A DNA stretch of 64,000 nt from an uncultured Bacteroidota bacterium (GTDB lineage: Bacteria > Bacteroidota > Bacteroidia > JABEUT01): the NCBI GenBank assembly GCA_903901055.1, contig CAIUPO010000016.1, positions 1 to 64,000 of the forward strand. The letters are read 5' to 3'. Below the pieces are notes generated by a model. That model had not been told where the DNA came from, did not search any database, and was given only the letters and a program-made list of their open reading frames with translations. The translations under genes were made by a program, and so were the position numbers. Shown here one piece after another: positions 40,942-49,758 of the stretch. Numbering within the stretch: the stretch's first letter is position 1; each line of letters begins with the position of its first letter.

Positions 40942-41478
40942 ATGTACGCAATAGTAGATATAGCAGGCCAACAGCACAAGGTGTCGAAGAAACAAAAGAT
41001 ATATGTGCACCGCCTGAAAGCAGCCGAAGGAGCTCGTGTAGAGTTTAATAAAGTCCTGTTGGTTGACAACGAAGGCGCTGTTAGCGTTGGTATGCCATTT
41101 GTTGATGGAACCCGTGTTGCCGCAAGAGTATTGGCTCACGTAAAAGACGACAAAGTACTGGTTTTTAAGAAAAAACGCAGAAAAGGATACAAAAGGCTAA
41201 ATGGCCACCGTCAATATTTAACTGCATTACTTATTCATGGTATTTTTGGTAAAGGCGAAGAAATTGAAGAAATTCCGGAAGAAGTGGTAATTGTAAACCC
41301 TGTTGAAGAGGAAGTAATTGATACAACCGACGAAAACATGGAGGAACAAGAACAAGTGGAAGAAACTCCTAAGAAGAAGAAAAAGATAGCTGCTCCTAAA
41401 AAAGCAAAGAAAGCTGAGGCAGAAGAAGAACCTGTAGCAGAAAAGAAAAAAGCGACTCGTAAAAAGTCAAAAGAATAA
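40942..41478 (+). CDS. rplU: 50S ribosomal protein bL21 with charged C-terminal extension
   Basis: [40 protein letters not shown]; Glu/Lys-rich tail. Confidence 0.97.
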   Translation: MYAIVDIAGQQHKVSKKQKIYVHRLKAAEGARVEFNKVLLVDNEGAVSVGMPFVDGTRVAARVLAHVKDDKVLVFKKKRRKGYKRLNGHRQYLTALLIHGIFGKGEEIEEIPEEVVIVNPVEEEVIDTTDENMEEQEQVEETPKKKKKIAAPKKAKKAEAEEEPVAEKKKATRKKSKE

Positions 41479-41504
41479 TATTAACCATTAAAGACTAAAC
41501 AGTC

Positions 41505-41849
41505 ATGGCACACAAGAAAGGTGTTGGTAGTTCGAAGAACGGTAGAGAATCACACGGAAAGCGCTTAGGCGTTAAAATATTTGGCGGACAGGAAGCTATT
41601 GCCGGAAACGTAATCATACGTCAGCGTGGCACTGAATTCCACCCGGGTAAAAATGTTGGTATCGGCAAAGACCATACCATTTTTGCATTGGTTGACGGAA
41701 CAGTAAAGTTCACTACCAAAAGACAAGACAGGCGTTTTGTTGCAGTTATTCCAACCGGAGAAGTTCAGGTTGATTTAGTAGCACAACACGGCATTAGGAC
41801 TAAACCTTCCTCTAAGAAGGCTAAGCCAACTGACGAAGCACAAGCTTAA
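41505..41849 (+). CDS. rpmA: 50S ribosomal protein bL27
   Basis: [29 protein letters not shown]...[29 protein letters not shown]. Confidence 0.98.
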   Translation: MAHKKGVGSSKNGRESHGKRLGVKIFGGQEAIAGNVIIRQRGTEFHPGKNVGIGKDHTIFALVDGTVKFTTKRQDRRFVAVIPTGEVQVDLVAQHGIRTKPSSKKAKPTDEAQA

Positions 41850-41868
41850 TTATACCCTACTATAAATG

Positions 41869-41900
41869 AAATCCTGCTTAAGTATTAGGCAGGATTTTTT
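41869..41900 (+). terminator. Terminator AAATCCTGC...GCAGGATTTTTT
   Basis: 9-bp stem and T-tract after rpmA. Confidence 0.85.
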
Positions 41901-42023
41901 GTTTTGATGCGTGAACAATGTAACTTACTTATAAAGTTATGTAAGCTCCAACCTATTTACAATGTGCTTATTTGTAAAGTAAACTTAAATTACTTCGCAA
42001 CCCGATAAAACCAAAGGCACATT

Positions 42024-42515
42024 ATGAAAACAAAGGAGCTAAACCTATTTATTGTTGAAAATGACTTATTAGTTGGAATGGCCTTGGAGGACTATCTCAA
42101 AAAGAGATTTGCTTCATGTATTCGCATATCTACTTTTAAAGATGGTGAAAGTTGCCTTGAGGAAGTTGACAGTAATACCCATGTAGTCATTCTAAATCAT
42201 TCCCTGGAAGGTGCGAAAGGGTTGGAAGTTTTGAAATCTATTAAAGAAACCAACCCCAATACGGAAGTTATTATGTTATCGGATAGGGAGGATATTGCCT
42301 TGGCCATAGAATCTTACCAGGCTGGGGCAAATAATACTGTTGTGAAAGGAACAGGCTCGCGCAAAAAGTTAGCTGTTCATGTGAAGCGGATCCTGATGGC
42401 ACCTATACGGATTATTGTAATGGAATTAGGCTTGTCCAAGCGCTTAGCCATGTTTGTTGTGTCATTCGTTACGGTAGGTATAGTAGTACTATGTGTATTA
42501 AAATTTATAAACTAA
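42024..42515 (+). CDS. Receiver-domain protein with C-terminal TM, lacking the phospho-acceptor Asp
   Basis: VENDLLV...VVILNHSLEGAKGLEVLKSIKE...VIMLSD...TVVKG; TM LAMFVVSFVTVGIVVLCVL. Confidence 0.8.
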   Translation: MKTKELNLFIVENDLLVGMALEDYLKKRFASCIRISTFKDGESCLEEVDSNTHVVILNHSLEGAKGLEVLKSIKETNPNTEVIMLSDREDIALAIESYQAGANNTVVKGTGSRKKLAVHVKRILMAPIRIIVMELGLSKRLAMFVVSFVTVGIVVLCVLKFIN

Positions 42516-42519
42516 ATAT

Positions 42520-42609
42520 ATGTCATTCTGGACCTGGTGGGGAGTTTTAGCAATAGCATTGGTAGCCGTAATATTCGGCAAGTTATTGCATGGGTGGTAT
42601 AAAAAGTAG
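42520..42609 (+). CDS. Putative 29-aa single-TM microprotein MSFWTWWGVLAIALVAVIFGKLLHGWYKK
   Basis: ATG 4 nt after the stop of the receiver gene; hydrophobic core flanked by Trp and Lys; absent from ORF track because it is short. Confidence 0.45.
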   Translation: MSFWTWWGVLAIALVAVIFGKLLHGWYKK

Positions 42610-42611
42610 TT

Positions 42612-44246
42612 CTACGTCTGCAATACACCCACGTTATAAGGGCGTGTGATAGGCGCATGGTTAGCCATTTCAATACCCATGGAAATCCATTTGCGGGTAT
42701 CGAGCGGGTCAATAATATCATCTACCCAAAGGCGTGATGCTGCATAGTAAGGGGATAACTGCTTTTTATAGCGGTCCATTATTGTATCTAATAACTTCTT
42801 TTCGTCTTCAGGTGTGATGACTTGTCCTTTAGCTTTGAGCGTGCTCACTTGAATTTGTAAAAGGGTTTTAGCAGCTTGCTCCCCTCCCATCACCGCAATT
42901 TGTGCAGTAGGCCATGCAGCAATCAGGCGTGGGTCGTAGGCTTTGCCGCACATGGCATAGTTACCTGCCCCATACGAATTACCAATTATGAACGTAAACT
43001 TGGGCACTACACTATTCGACATGGCATTTACCAGTTTGGCCCCATCCTTAATAATACCTCCATGTTCCGAGCGGGAACCTACCATAAAGCCAGTTACGTC
43101 TTGTAAAAAAACAAGAGGAATCTTCTTCTGGTTGCAGTTCATCACAAAGCGTGCAGCCTTATCGGCTGAGTCGGAATAGATAACGCCGCCAATCTGCATT
43201 TCGCCCTTTTTACTTTTTACAATTTTACGTTGGTTGGCAATAATTCCTACTGCCCAGCCCTCTACTCTTGCAAGTCCACACAAAATGGATTGACCATATC
43301 CCGTTTTGTATTCCTCGAATTCAGAGTTGTCTACCAAACGGTCTATGATATCACGCATGTCATAAGGCTTCTCACGAGTTTCCGGCATCAAACCATATAT
43401 TTCTTTCGGGTCTTTTGCAGGGGCTTTGGCTTCTACTCTATCAAATCCTGCTTTGTCGTAGCTACCAATCTTATCAAATATCTTCTTTATTTTGTCTAAA
43501 CACTCCTGGTCATTTTCACATTTGTAGTCGGTAACACCGGAGATTTCAGAATGAGTAGTCGCTCCTCCGAGCGTTTCATTGTCGATATCCTCGCCAATAG
43601 CAGCTTTTACAAGGTATGAACCCGCGAGAAATATAGTACCTGTTTTATTTACTATCAATGCCTCATCGCTCATAATTGGAAGGTAAGCCCCACCCGCAAC
43701 ACAGCTACCCATAATGGCTGCAACCTGTATGATGCCTAATGAAGACATCTGCGCATTGTTCCGGAATATCCTTCCAAAGTGTTCTTTATCAGGGAATATT
43801 TCATCTTGCATTGGAAGGAATACACCTGCACTATCCACCAAATAGATAATAGGGAGTCTGTTTTCCATGGCTATCTCTTGTGCTCTTAAATTCTTTTTTG
43901 CTGTACTTGGAAACCATGCACCTGCCTTTACTGTAGCATCGTTGGCGACAACAATACATTGCCTTCCGCTTACATAGCCTATTACTACAATAGCTCCACC
44001 ACTAGGGCAGCCGCCATACTCTTCATACATTTCATCGGCAGTGAAGGTGCCAATCTCTATGCGTTGTGCACCACTATCTAATAAGTAATCTATCCGCTCA
44101 CGGGCCGATAGCTTGCCCTGTGCATGTTGGGCCTCTATCTTCTTTTTGCCTCCGCCTTCATATACTTTAGTTGTCTTCACTTCGAGCTTAGATAGTAGCA
44201 TCTTCATTGTATCTTCCCGTTTGTTGAATCCCATTTCTTGTGCCAT
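42612..44246 (-). CDS. Acyl-CoA carboxylase carboxyltransferase subunit (methylcrotonyl-CoA carboxylase beta-like)
   Basis: HAQGKLSARERIDYLLDSGAQRIEIG, FLQDVTGFMVGSRSEHGGIIKDGAKLVNAMSNSVVPKFTFIIGNSYGAGNYAMCG; start at MAQEMGFNKRE. Confidence 0.95.
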   Translation of the reverse strand: MAQEMGFNKREDTMKMLLSKLEVKTTKVYEGGGKKKIEAQHAQGKLSARERIDYLLDSGAQRIEIGTFTADEMYEEYGGCPSGGAIVVIGYVSGRQCIVVANDATVKAGAWFPSTAKKNLRAQEIAMENRLPIIYLVDSAGVFLPMQDEIFPDKEHFGRIFRNNAQMSSLGIIQVAAIMGSCVAGGAYLPIMSDEALIVNKTGTIFLAGSYLVKAAIGEDIDNETLGGATTHSEISGVTDYKCENDQECLDKIKKIFDKIGSYDKAGFDRVEAKAPAKDPKEIYGLMPETREKPYDMRDIIDRLVDNSEFEEYKTGYGQSILCGLARVEGWAVGIIANQRKIVKSKKGEMQIGGVIYSDSADKAARFVMNCNQKKIPLVFLQDVTGFMVGSRSEHGGIIKDGAKLVNAMSNSVVPKFTFIIGNSYGAGNYAMCGKAYDPRLIAAWPTAQIAVMGGEQAAKTLLQIQVSTLKAKGQVITPEDEKKLLDTIMDRYKKQLSPYYAASRLWVDDIIDPLDTRKWISMGIEMANHAPITRPYNVGVLQT

Positions 44247-44333
44247 AGTTCTTTTATAAAGTCTGCAAATATACCAACTTATAAAAGAACTGGTTTCCGG
44301 GGTAAGTTCCGAACTAAAATTATACTCCATTTA

Positions 44334-44433
44334 TATGTCACAATATGTCACACTTTTTCATGGTTTAGTTATAGCTAAAAGGAAATTACTTACGCATTAT
44401 TACCTGACTTTCATGCCGTTTATATATGTCACA
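44334..44433. promoter_or_regulatory. Three direct copies of TATGTCACA (44334, 44344, 44425)
   Basis: Exact 9-mers in a divergent intergenic region; first two are 10 bp apart. Confidence 0.6.
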
Positions 44434-44470
44434 CATTTTAAAAATAAAAATGAAATTCCGTTATATTTTC

Positions 44471-44494
44471 TTTGTGTGGCAATTGCCACACAAA
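44471..44494. promoter_or_regulatory. 24-bp perfect palindrome TTTGTGTGGCAATTGCCACACAAA
   Basis: Direct reading. Confidence 0.8.
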
Positions 44495-44533
44495 TCCGGT
44501 CAATGACATATAGTGAAGTGAACATCCCTTTAC

Positions 44534-44541
44534 TATATTTG
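44534..44541 (+). promoter_or_regulatory. -7 box TATATTTG
   Basis: 19 nt upstream of the proposed GNAT start 44560. Confidence 0.5.
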
Positions 44542-44559
44542 TTAGCTTATTCTCTTATT

Positions 44560-45018
44560 ATGATTACCTGCATCCGTACAAACTCCGATAATTTAGATTT
44601 CCAATTGCTGGTAAAAGAACTGGATGCCGATTTGCGTATTAAAGATGGCGACCAGCATGGGTTTTACTCCCAATACAATAAAATAGATGCTATAAAATAT
44701 GTGGTTGTTGCTTACGAAGACAATACACCCATTGGCTGCGGTGCTATTAAGGAGTTTGATATTGATACCATGGAAGTTAAACGCATGTATGTTCCTCCAC
44801 ACAAGCGTGGCATGGGAATTGCCTCCATGATTTTAAAAGAATTAGAAAACTGGGCACAGGAATTAAACTATAAAAAGTGTGTGCTGGAAACCGGCAAGCG
44901 CCAACCCGATGCAATTGCACTTTATTCTAAAAATGGATACACCTCAATACCCAACTACGGGCAGTATATAGGGGTCGAGAATAGTGTTTGTTTTGGGAAG
45001 GGGTTAAATACATTTTGA
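44560..45018 (+). CDS. GNAT family N-acetyltransferase
   Basis: EVKRMYVPPHKRGMGIASMILKELENWA, ALYSKNGYTSIPNYGQY; start moved from 44335. Confidence 0.9.
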   Translation: MITCIRTNSDNLDFQLLVKELDADLRIKDGDQHGFYSQYNKIDAIKYVVVAYEDNTPIGCGAIKEFDIDTMEVKRMYVPPHKRGMGIASMILKELENWAQELNYKKCVLETGKRQPDAIALYSKNGYTSIPNYGQYIGVENSVCFGKGLNTF

Positions 45019-45053
45019 CACAGAGAGCATGGAGGAAAGGGAGTTGCACAGAG
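45017..45053. repeat. 9-nt iterated words ending GAG
   Basis: GACACAGAG AGCATGGAG GAAAGGGAG TTGCACAGAG. Confidence 0.5.
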
Positions 45054-45071
45054 AAAACAAATAACTCCATT

Positions 45072-45878
45072 TTAAATTTCTATCGATCCGCCAATTGTAA
45101 ATTGAAGCAATCCTAAACTCATAGATTTAGGAACATTGTAGGTGTTCGATAAACCCGATGTAGAAACGGTGTAGCTGGGATATGAAACGCTGCAACCGGT
45201 ATATCCTGCGCCGAGGTGCAAGGCCATTTTTCCATTAGCAATTGTGTATTTGAATCCGCCAGCCAAATTATATCCGATGCCATTCCCTATGTTTGTTTTC
45301 TCGGCCTGTGAAGCAGTAACTCCCATATTAGTGTAGGTATAAGTAAGGGTTGGGTAGGTAGCCATCACATCCCCGAAAAGGATATTAAATTCCGCACTAA
45401 GATTTGGAGAGACTAAAGGAACTTTAAAGTAAAATCCGAATAAATACTCTCCTACATAATAACTGCCGCTAGCTGAGAAAACGGGAGGAGTTCCGCTAAA
45501 CCCGTAGCCTTTGTATTGTGCGGCAGCATTGGATGATAACGTGGACACATCGAACGAATTAAAATTGCCACCAATGGATATCATAACACCAATGTTTTGT
45601 ATCAGCATATAGCGGCCATACACATTGAAATGAAAACCTGCTTTTGCATATCCATTAATAGTGCCTGAATCGCGCTGGTTATACTGCACAGGCAAAACGC
45701 CTGAGTAATTAGGTAAAGCAACAGAGTCGTTCCGCGCAAAAGCACGCTCGGGTATACTTACCCCGACGTTAAATCCGAAATTGAATTTTTTAAAATTGTT
45801 CTCATCTTCCTCCTGCGAAAAGGCCGGAACAATGGATGCAAACAAACAAATAAATAAAATAAAAACGTTTTTATTCAT
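45072..45878 (-). CDS. Outer-membrane beta-barrel-like hypothetical protein
   Basis: Signal peptide; alternating aromatic strands; C-terminal LLQFTIGGSIEI. Confidence 0.7.
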   Translation of the reverse strand: MNKNVFILFICLFASIVPAFSQEEDENNFKKFNFGFNVGVSIPERAFARNDSVALPNYSGVLPVQYNQRDSGTINGYAKAGFHFNVYGRYMLIQNIGVMISIGGNFNSFDVSTLSSNAAAQYKGYGFSGTPPVFSASGSYYVGEYLFGFYFKVPLVSPNLSAEFNILFGDVMATYPTLTYTYTNMGVTASQAEKTNIGNGIGYNLAGGFKYTIANGKMALHLGAGYTGCSVSYPSYTVSTSGLSNTYNVPKSMSLGLLQFTIGGSIEI

Positions 45879-45881
45879 TTC

Positions 45882-46958
45882 TCAATTGTGAAGTATAGTG
45901 TTAATAATACCTGTCGATATGTCCACTTTCCGTATACAAAGGTTGGTGTTATCCAAAAAATAAAAATTCCCTTTTGCATCAAATGTGAGGCCTGACAAAT
46001 CGCCCAAAGAAACAGCTTTTGCAGAACCAGAATAATCTAATGAAGTATTGGTGCCACCTCCGGCAACTGTATAAATAAGATTGGTTTTCGAATCAATTTT
46101 CCGAACACGCTGGCGGTCGCAGAAATAAACATTTCCGGCGGTATCTACCTTAATTCCGGCGGGGTAATTTATTCTGGCCGATGTGGCCGGAATACTGTCG
46201 CCATTATAACCTATAATTCCATTTCCTGCTATGGTTGTTATTACATTTATTCCTGCGGTAACTTTACGGATGCGGTAGTTGCCCAAATCACTAATGTAAA
46301 TATTACCCAGATTATCTACAGCAACATACCCTGGTTGAATCTGGGCTAATAAGGCCGGACCTCCGTCTCCGCCAAAGCTTGCAGTGCCGTCGCCAGCAAC
46401 GGTAGTAATTACTCCGGTAGCCAATACCACCTTACGAATCCGGTATCCATCTACTAAAAACAAATTATTGTTTTTATCAATTGCAATACCCGCAGGGCCA
46501 AATAAACCTGCACTCAGGGCAGGGCCACCATCGCCACTATAATCTTGTGAGCCATTGCCTGCAATAAGAGACATCATATTTGTTGCTGCATCAATTTTAT
46601 GAAGGGTGTGGCAACCTGCATCGGTAAAATAAATATTGCCGGAATTATCTGTTGTAATTCCAAACGGACCGGAAAGTGACGCAAAATAACAGGAACCACC
46701 ATCCCCACTACAGCCTAATTTCATATTTACATTCACGAAGGGCTGGGCAGTTCCGGCATCGTTTACAGAAAGAATATAAAAATTACTTATGTCAGTAACG
46801 AAAAGAGTTCCGGAACTATTGCCGGTAATATCTTCCGGTTGAAATATTTTTTGAAAAGGGACAGGTGTAGAAGTCTTTTGCTGCGAGCAGGAAGCGAGAA
46901 GCATAGCGGCTAAAGAAAATACAGAAAGAAGTATACAGGGAATTCTTTTAGGTTTCAT
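45882..46958 (-). CDS. NHL-repeat beta-propeller lipoprotein
   Basis: Lipobox LLASC; repeats GPFGITTDNSGNIYFTDAGCHTLHKID, GPAGIAIDKNNNLFLVDGYRIRKV. Confidence 0.88.
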   Translation of the reverse strand: MKPKRIPCILLSVFSLAAMLLASCSQQKTSTPVPFQKIFQPEDITGNSSGTLFVTDISNFYILSVNDAGTAQPFVNVNMKLGCSGDGGSCYFASLSGPFGITTDNSGNIYFTDAGCHTLHKIDAATNMMSLIAGNGSQDYSGDGGPALSAGLFGPAGIAIDKNNNLFLVDGYRIRKVVLATGVITTVAGDGTASFGGDGGPALLAQIQPGYVAVDNLGNIYISDLGNYRIRKVTAGINVITTIAGNGIIGYNGDSIPATSARINYPAGIKVDTAGNVYFCDRQRVRKIDSKTNLIYTVAGGGTNTSLDYSGSAKAVSLGDLSGLTFDAKGNFYFLDNTNLCIRKVDISTGIINTILHN

Positions 46959-47056
46959 AAAGTATTCACAAAGATATAACTATCCTTTTATAAGTACCAT
47001 GATCCAATATAGACAACCGCCCTACTCCCGCCAAAGTAAGGGAATTTGAAAATGCA

Positions 47057-48463
47057 TTAAGTTTTGGAAAGATGAAGGAACTTTCCAACCTTTTTAAAGA
47101 AATTAAGGTAGGCATCCCGGTCGAAGATGGAAGAATCAACAGCGGCTTTGTAGGTTAAAAACACCCCCACAGGTATGAGAATAAAAGCGGAAAGCCATGA
47201 GCCGACAAATACACTCATCACTTCCTCGCGGGCTGATTTAATGCCAATAATAGTAAGGATATAATACAACACGAAAAACAGTGCAGCCACCACAATTGGC
47301 AAGCCAAGGCCGCCTTTTTTAATGATGGCCCCAAGTGGTGCGCCAATGAAAAACAGCAGCAGACAGGCAAATGGGAAAGTGAACTTGCGTTCAATTTCGA
47401 GGTCGCGGGCAATGATGCCTTCATGGGTTGTATCGAACTGGGCAGAATATTGGTCGACCATGGTTTTGGCATTGCGAACCGAATTGGTGGCAGCATCAAC
47501 AAGCACTGACCTGTCTTGTGCCGCTGTATAATGCAGTGCCCTTTTGAATGGCCTGTTGGTGGGGATAACACTCAAATAGGTATTCGAAATTTGTTTACTG
47601 AAGTCGTTTTTATTCCGCACAAGGGTATGGCTCAGCGAATCGACTGAAGTGCGAAGCTGGCGCATATCCATCATCTGGTAATTACTTTTAAAGAACTCTT
47701 CTTTCGTACGGCTAAAGCGGAAGCTGGACAAATCGAAATAATTTGTCAGTTTATTAAAATGGTTCTCGAGCAACGGACGGGTTATCCTCGATTGCGGGTC
47801 GTTATAGGCCATTTCTTCATACGAATTGCCGTCGTTCATAGTAAGTATAAGGTATCGCTGGTCGGTCGACATTTTCATCGTGCCTGTTTTTGCAAACACC
47901 ACTTTCACATTTCCAAGGTGGGCAGAATGGTCATAAATCATAATATCATGCAAGGTTTCCTGGTCAGCATCCTTTTTACCAATACGGATGTTGAAATCGT
48001 TAATTCCATTGTAAAATACGTCCGGCTTAAGGCTTAGGGTTGGCTTGGTGTTTTGTATATCCCATAAAAGCGAATTGAGTTTTAGATTTATAACCGGCAG
48101 GGCATAATTGGCAAAAAGAAAAGCACCGATAGAAATGCCTAATACTACAACACCCAAAGGCGCCATAATTCTGGTGAGTGATAAACCCGATGATTTCATG
48201 GCAACCAACTCGGAGTTTTCGGCAAGGTTACCGAAAGTCATAATGGAAGCCAGCAAAATAGCCATAGGCAAAGCCAGTGGTACAAGGTTAAAAGCCACCC
48301 AAATCATAAACTTTGAAATAACTAAAAAGCCAAGACCTTTGCCAACAAGGTCGTCAATGTACTTCCATAAGTACTGCATCAATAATATGAAAAGAGCTAT
48401 GAGCAGGGTGAGTGCCAGCGGCCCTATAAAGGATTTGATGATATATCTGTAAAGGGCCTTCAT
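47057..48463 (-). CDS. LptF/LptG family permease
   Basis: LYRYIIKSFIGPLALTLLIALFILLMQYLWKYIDDLVGKG; IERKFTFPFACLLLFFIGAPLGAIIKKGGLGLP. Confidence 0.93.
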   Translation of the reverse strand: MKALYRYIIKSFIGPLALTLLIALFILLMQYLWKYIDDLVGKGLGFLVISKFMIWVAFNLVPLALPMAILLASIMTFGNLAENSELVAMKSSGLSLTRIMAPLGVVVLGISIGAFLFANYALPVINLKLNSLLWDIQNTKPTLSLKPDVFYNGINDFNIRIGKKDADQETLHDIMIYDHSAHLGNVKVVFAKTGTMKMSTDQRYLILTMNDGNSYEEMAYNDPQSRITRPLLENHFNKLTNYFDLSSFRFSRTKEEFFKSNYQMMDMRQLRTSVDSLSHTLVRNKNDFSKQISNTYLSVIPTNRPFKRALHYTAAQDRSVLVDAATNSVRNAKTMVDQYSAQFDTTHEGIIARDLEIERKFTFPFACLLLFFIGAPLGAIIKKGGLGLPIVVAALFFVLYYILTIIGIKSAREEVMSVFVGSWLSAFILIPVGVFLTYKAAVDSSIFDRDAYLNFFKKVGKFLHLSKT

Positions 48464-48488
48464 TGGATGGTAAAGATACTTGAAATAG

Positions 48489-48567
48489 AGATAAGTGATA
48501 AGAGATGAGAGATAAGTGGAAGCATAGGCTAGCTTATAACTTATCTCTCATATCTCATCTCTTTTAC
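48489..48567. repeat. Heptamer-iteron inverted repeat, locus D
   Basis: Left AGATAAG TGATAAG AGATGAG AGATAAG (48489-48516); right CTTATAA CTTATCT CTCATAT CTCATCT CTTTTAC (48533-48567). Confidence 0.85.
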
Positions 48568-48575
48568 TATTTTTG
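48568..48575 (+). promoter_or_regulatory. -7 box TATTTTTG
   Basis: Directly abuts the locus D right arm; 14 nt upstream of ATG 48590. Confidence 0.5.
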
Positions 48576-48589
48576 CCCCATCAAGCCCT

Positions 48590-49348
48590 ATGATAAACAA
48601 TAAGAAAATAGTAGTAGTTCTGCCTGCCTATAATGCGGAACTGACCCTGGAAAAAACCTATAACGAAATCCCATTTGATATAGTAGACGAGGTTGTGCTC
48701 GTGGATGATGCCAGTAAGGATGATACTATTGGAAAAGGTAAAAGCTTGGGTATAAAACATATAATCAGGCATGAAAAAAACAGGGGTTATGGCGGAAACC
48801 AAAAAACCTGTTACGACAAGGCTCTTTCAATCGGCGCGGATATTGTTATTATGCTCCACCCCGATTATCAATACACCCCAAAGCTTATTCATTCCATGGC
48901 GTACTTGATTGCCGATGAAGTTTATCCGGTGGTATTTGGGTCAAGAATATTGGGCAAAGGCGCTTTAAATGGAGGGATGCCACTATATAAATATGTTTTC
49001 AACCGCTGCTTAACGCTTTCACAGAATATTCTCATCGGCCAGAAATTATCGGAATACCACACAGGCTACAGGGCTTATACCAAAGATGTTTTAGAGACGA
49101 TCCCATATGATTTATGTTCCGATGACTTTGTTTTCGATAACCAGGTTATCTCACAGATATTTTATGCAGGGTTTGAAATTGCAGAAATCACTTGCCCTAC
49201 GAAATATTTTCCGGAGGCATCGTCTATAAACTTCAAGCGAAGCACTACTTACGGACTTGGTGTACTGAAAACATCCTTTTCCCATTTCTTTAACCGCATA
49301 GGACTAGCACACTCTCCTCTTTATAAAATGAGGAAAAAGGTAGGATAA
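48590..49348 (+). CDS. Glycosyltransferase family 2
   Basis: VVVLPAYNAELTLEKTYNEIP, EVVLVDDASKDDT, IVIMLHPDYQYTP. Confidence 0.93.
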   Translation: MINNKKIVVVLPAYNAELTLEKTYNEIPFDIVDEVVLVDDASKDDTIGKGKSLGIKHIIRHEKNRGYGGNQKTCYDKALSIGADIVIMLHPDYQYTPKLIHSMAYLIADEVYPVVFGSRILGKGALNGGMPLYKYVFNRCLTLSQNILIGQKLSEYHTGYRAYTKDVLETIPYDLCSDDFVFDNQVISQIFYAGFEIAEITCPTKYFPEASSINFKRSTTYGLGVLKTSFSHFFNRIGLAHSPLYKMRKKVG

Positions 49349-49363
49349 GCTAAAATCCCGCTT

Positions 49364-49693
49364 ATGAATGACAAGTCGAAGAAATGGTTAAAGCGAATAC
49401 TCTGGCTTAATATTATTCCCGCAATCTGGTTCTCCAGTTGGGTAGTTTGGACCAGCACCCCTGAAAAAACTCATGTGATGCGTTCACGGCTAATTGGGTA
49501 TGCCGTTTCGTTACCGCTTGGATACATCGTTTTGCTGTTAATGGCTTTTCTGCCAGCATTATTGATTGGTGTTTTGGTCAACGCGAATAATGGAAAGAGT
49601 CATTGGAATACAACGATAGGGGCAACTTATGTTATGTGGTTTATCGTCGCTGCAGGCACCATTATATCCGCTATTCAGGTTATTGGATTATAA
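49364..49693 (+). CDS. Small hypothetical membrane protein
   Basis: Three hydrophobic segments; close behind the glycosyltransferase gene. Confidence 0.6.
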   Translation: MNDKSKKWLKRILWLNIIPAIWFSSWVVWTSTPEKTHVMRSRLIGYAVSLPLGYIVLLLMAFLPALLIGVLVNANNGKSHWNTTIGATYVMWFIVAAGTIISAIQVIGL

Positions 49694-49707
49694 GCCCACC
49701 TTTTTCT

Positions 49708-49715
49708 TATCTTTG
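49708..49715 (+). promoter_or_regulatory. -7 box TATCTTTG
   Basis: Matches TAnnTTTG upstream of pruA. Confidence 0.5.
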
Positions 49716-49758
49716 CAGCCCTAAATTCTAGTCATTTATTCTCTAATTATTCAATTAT

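Noticed and set aside
44335-44559. N-terminal 75 codons of the track ORF 44335-45018
   Set aside because: They overlap the direct repeats, palindrome and a -7 box; the GNAT fold starts at MITCIRTN (44560).
49716-49758. Possible heptamers CTAAATT CTAGTCA TTTATTC TCTAATT upstream of pruA
   Set aside because: The shared core is too weak to separate from AT-rich leader sequence.
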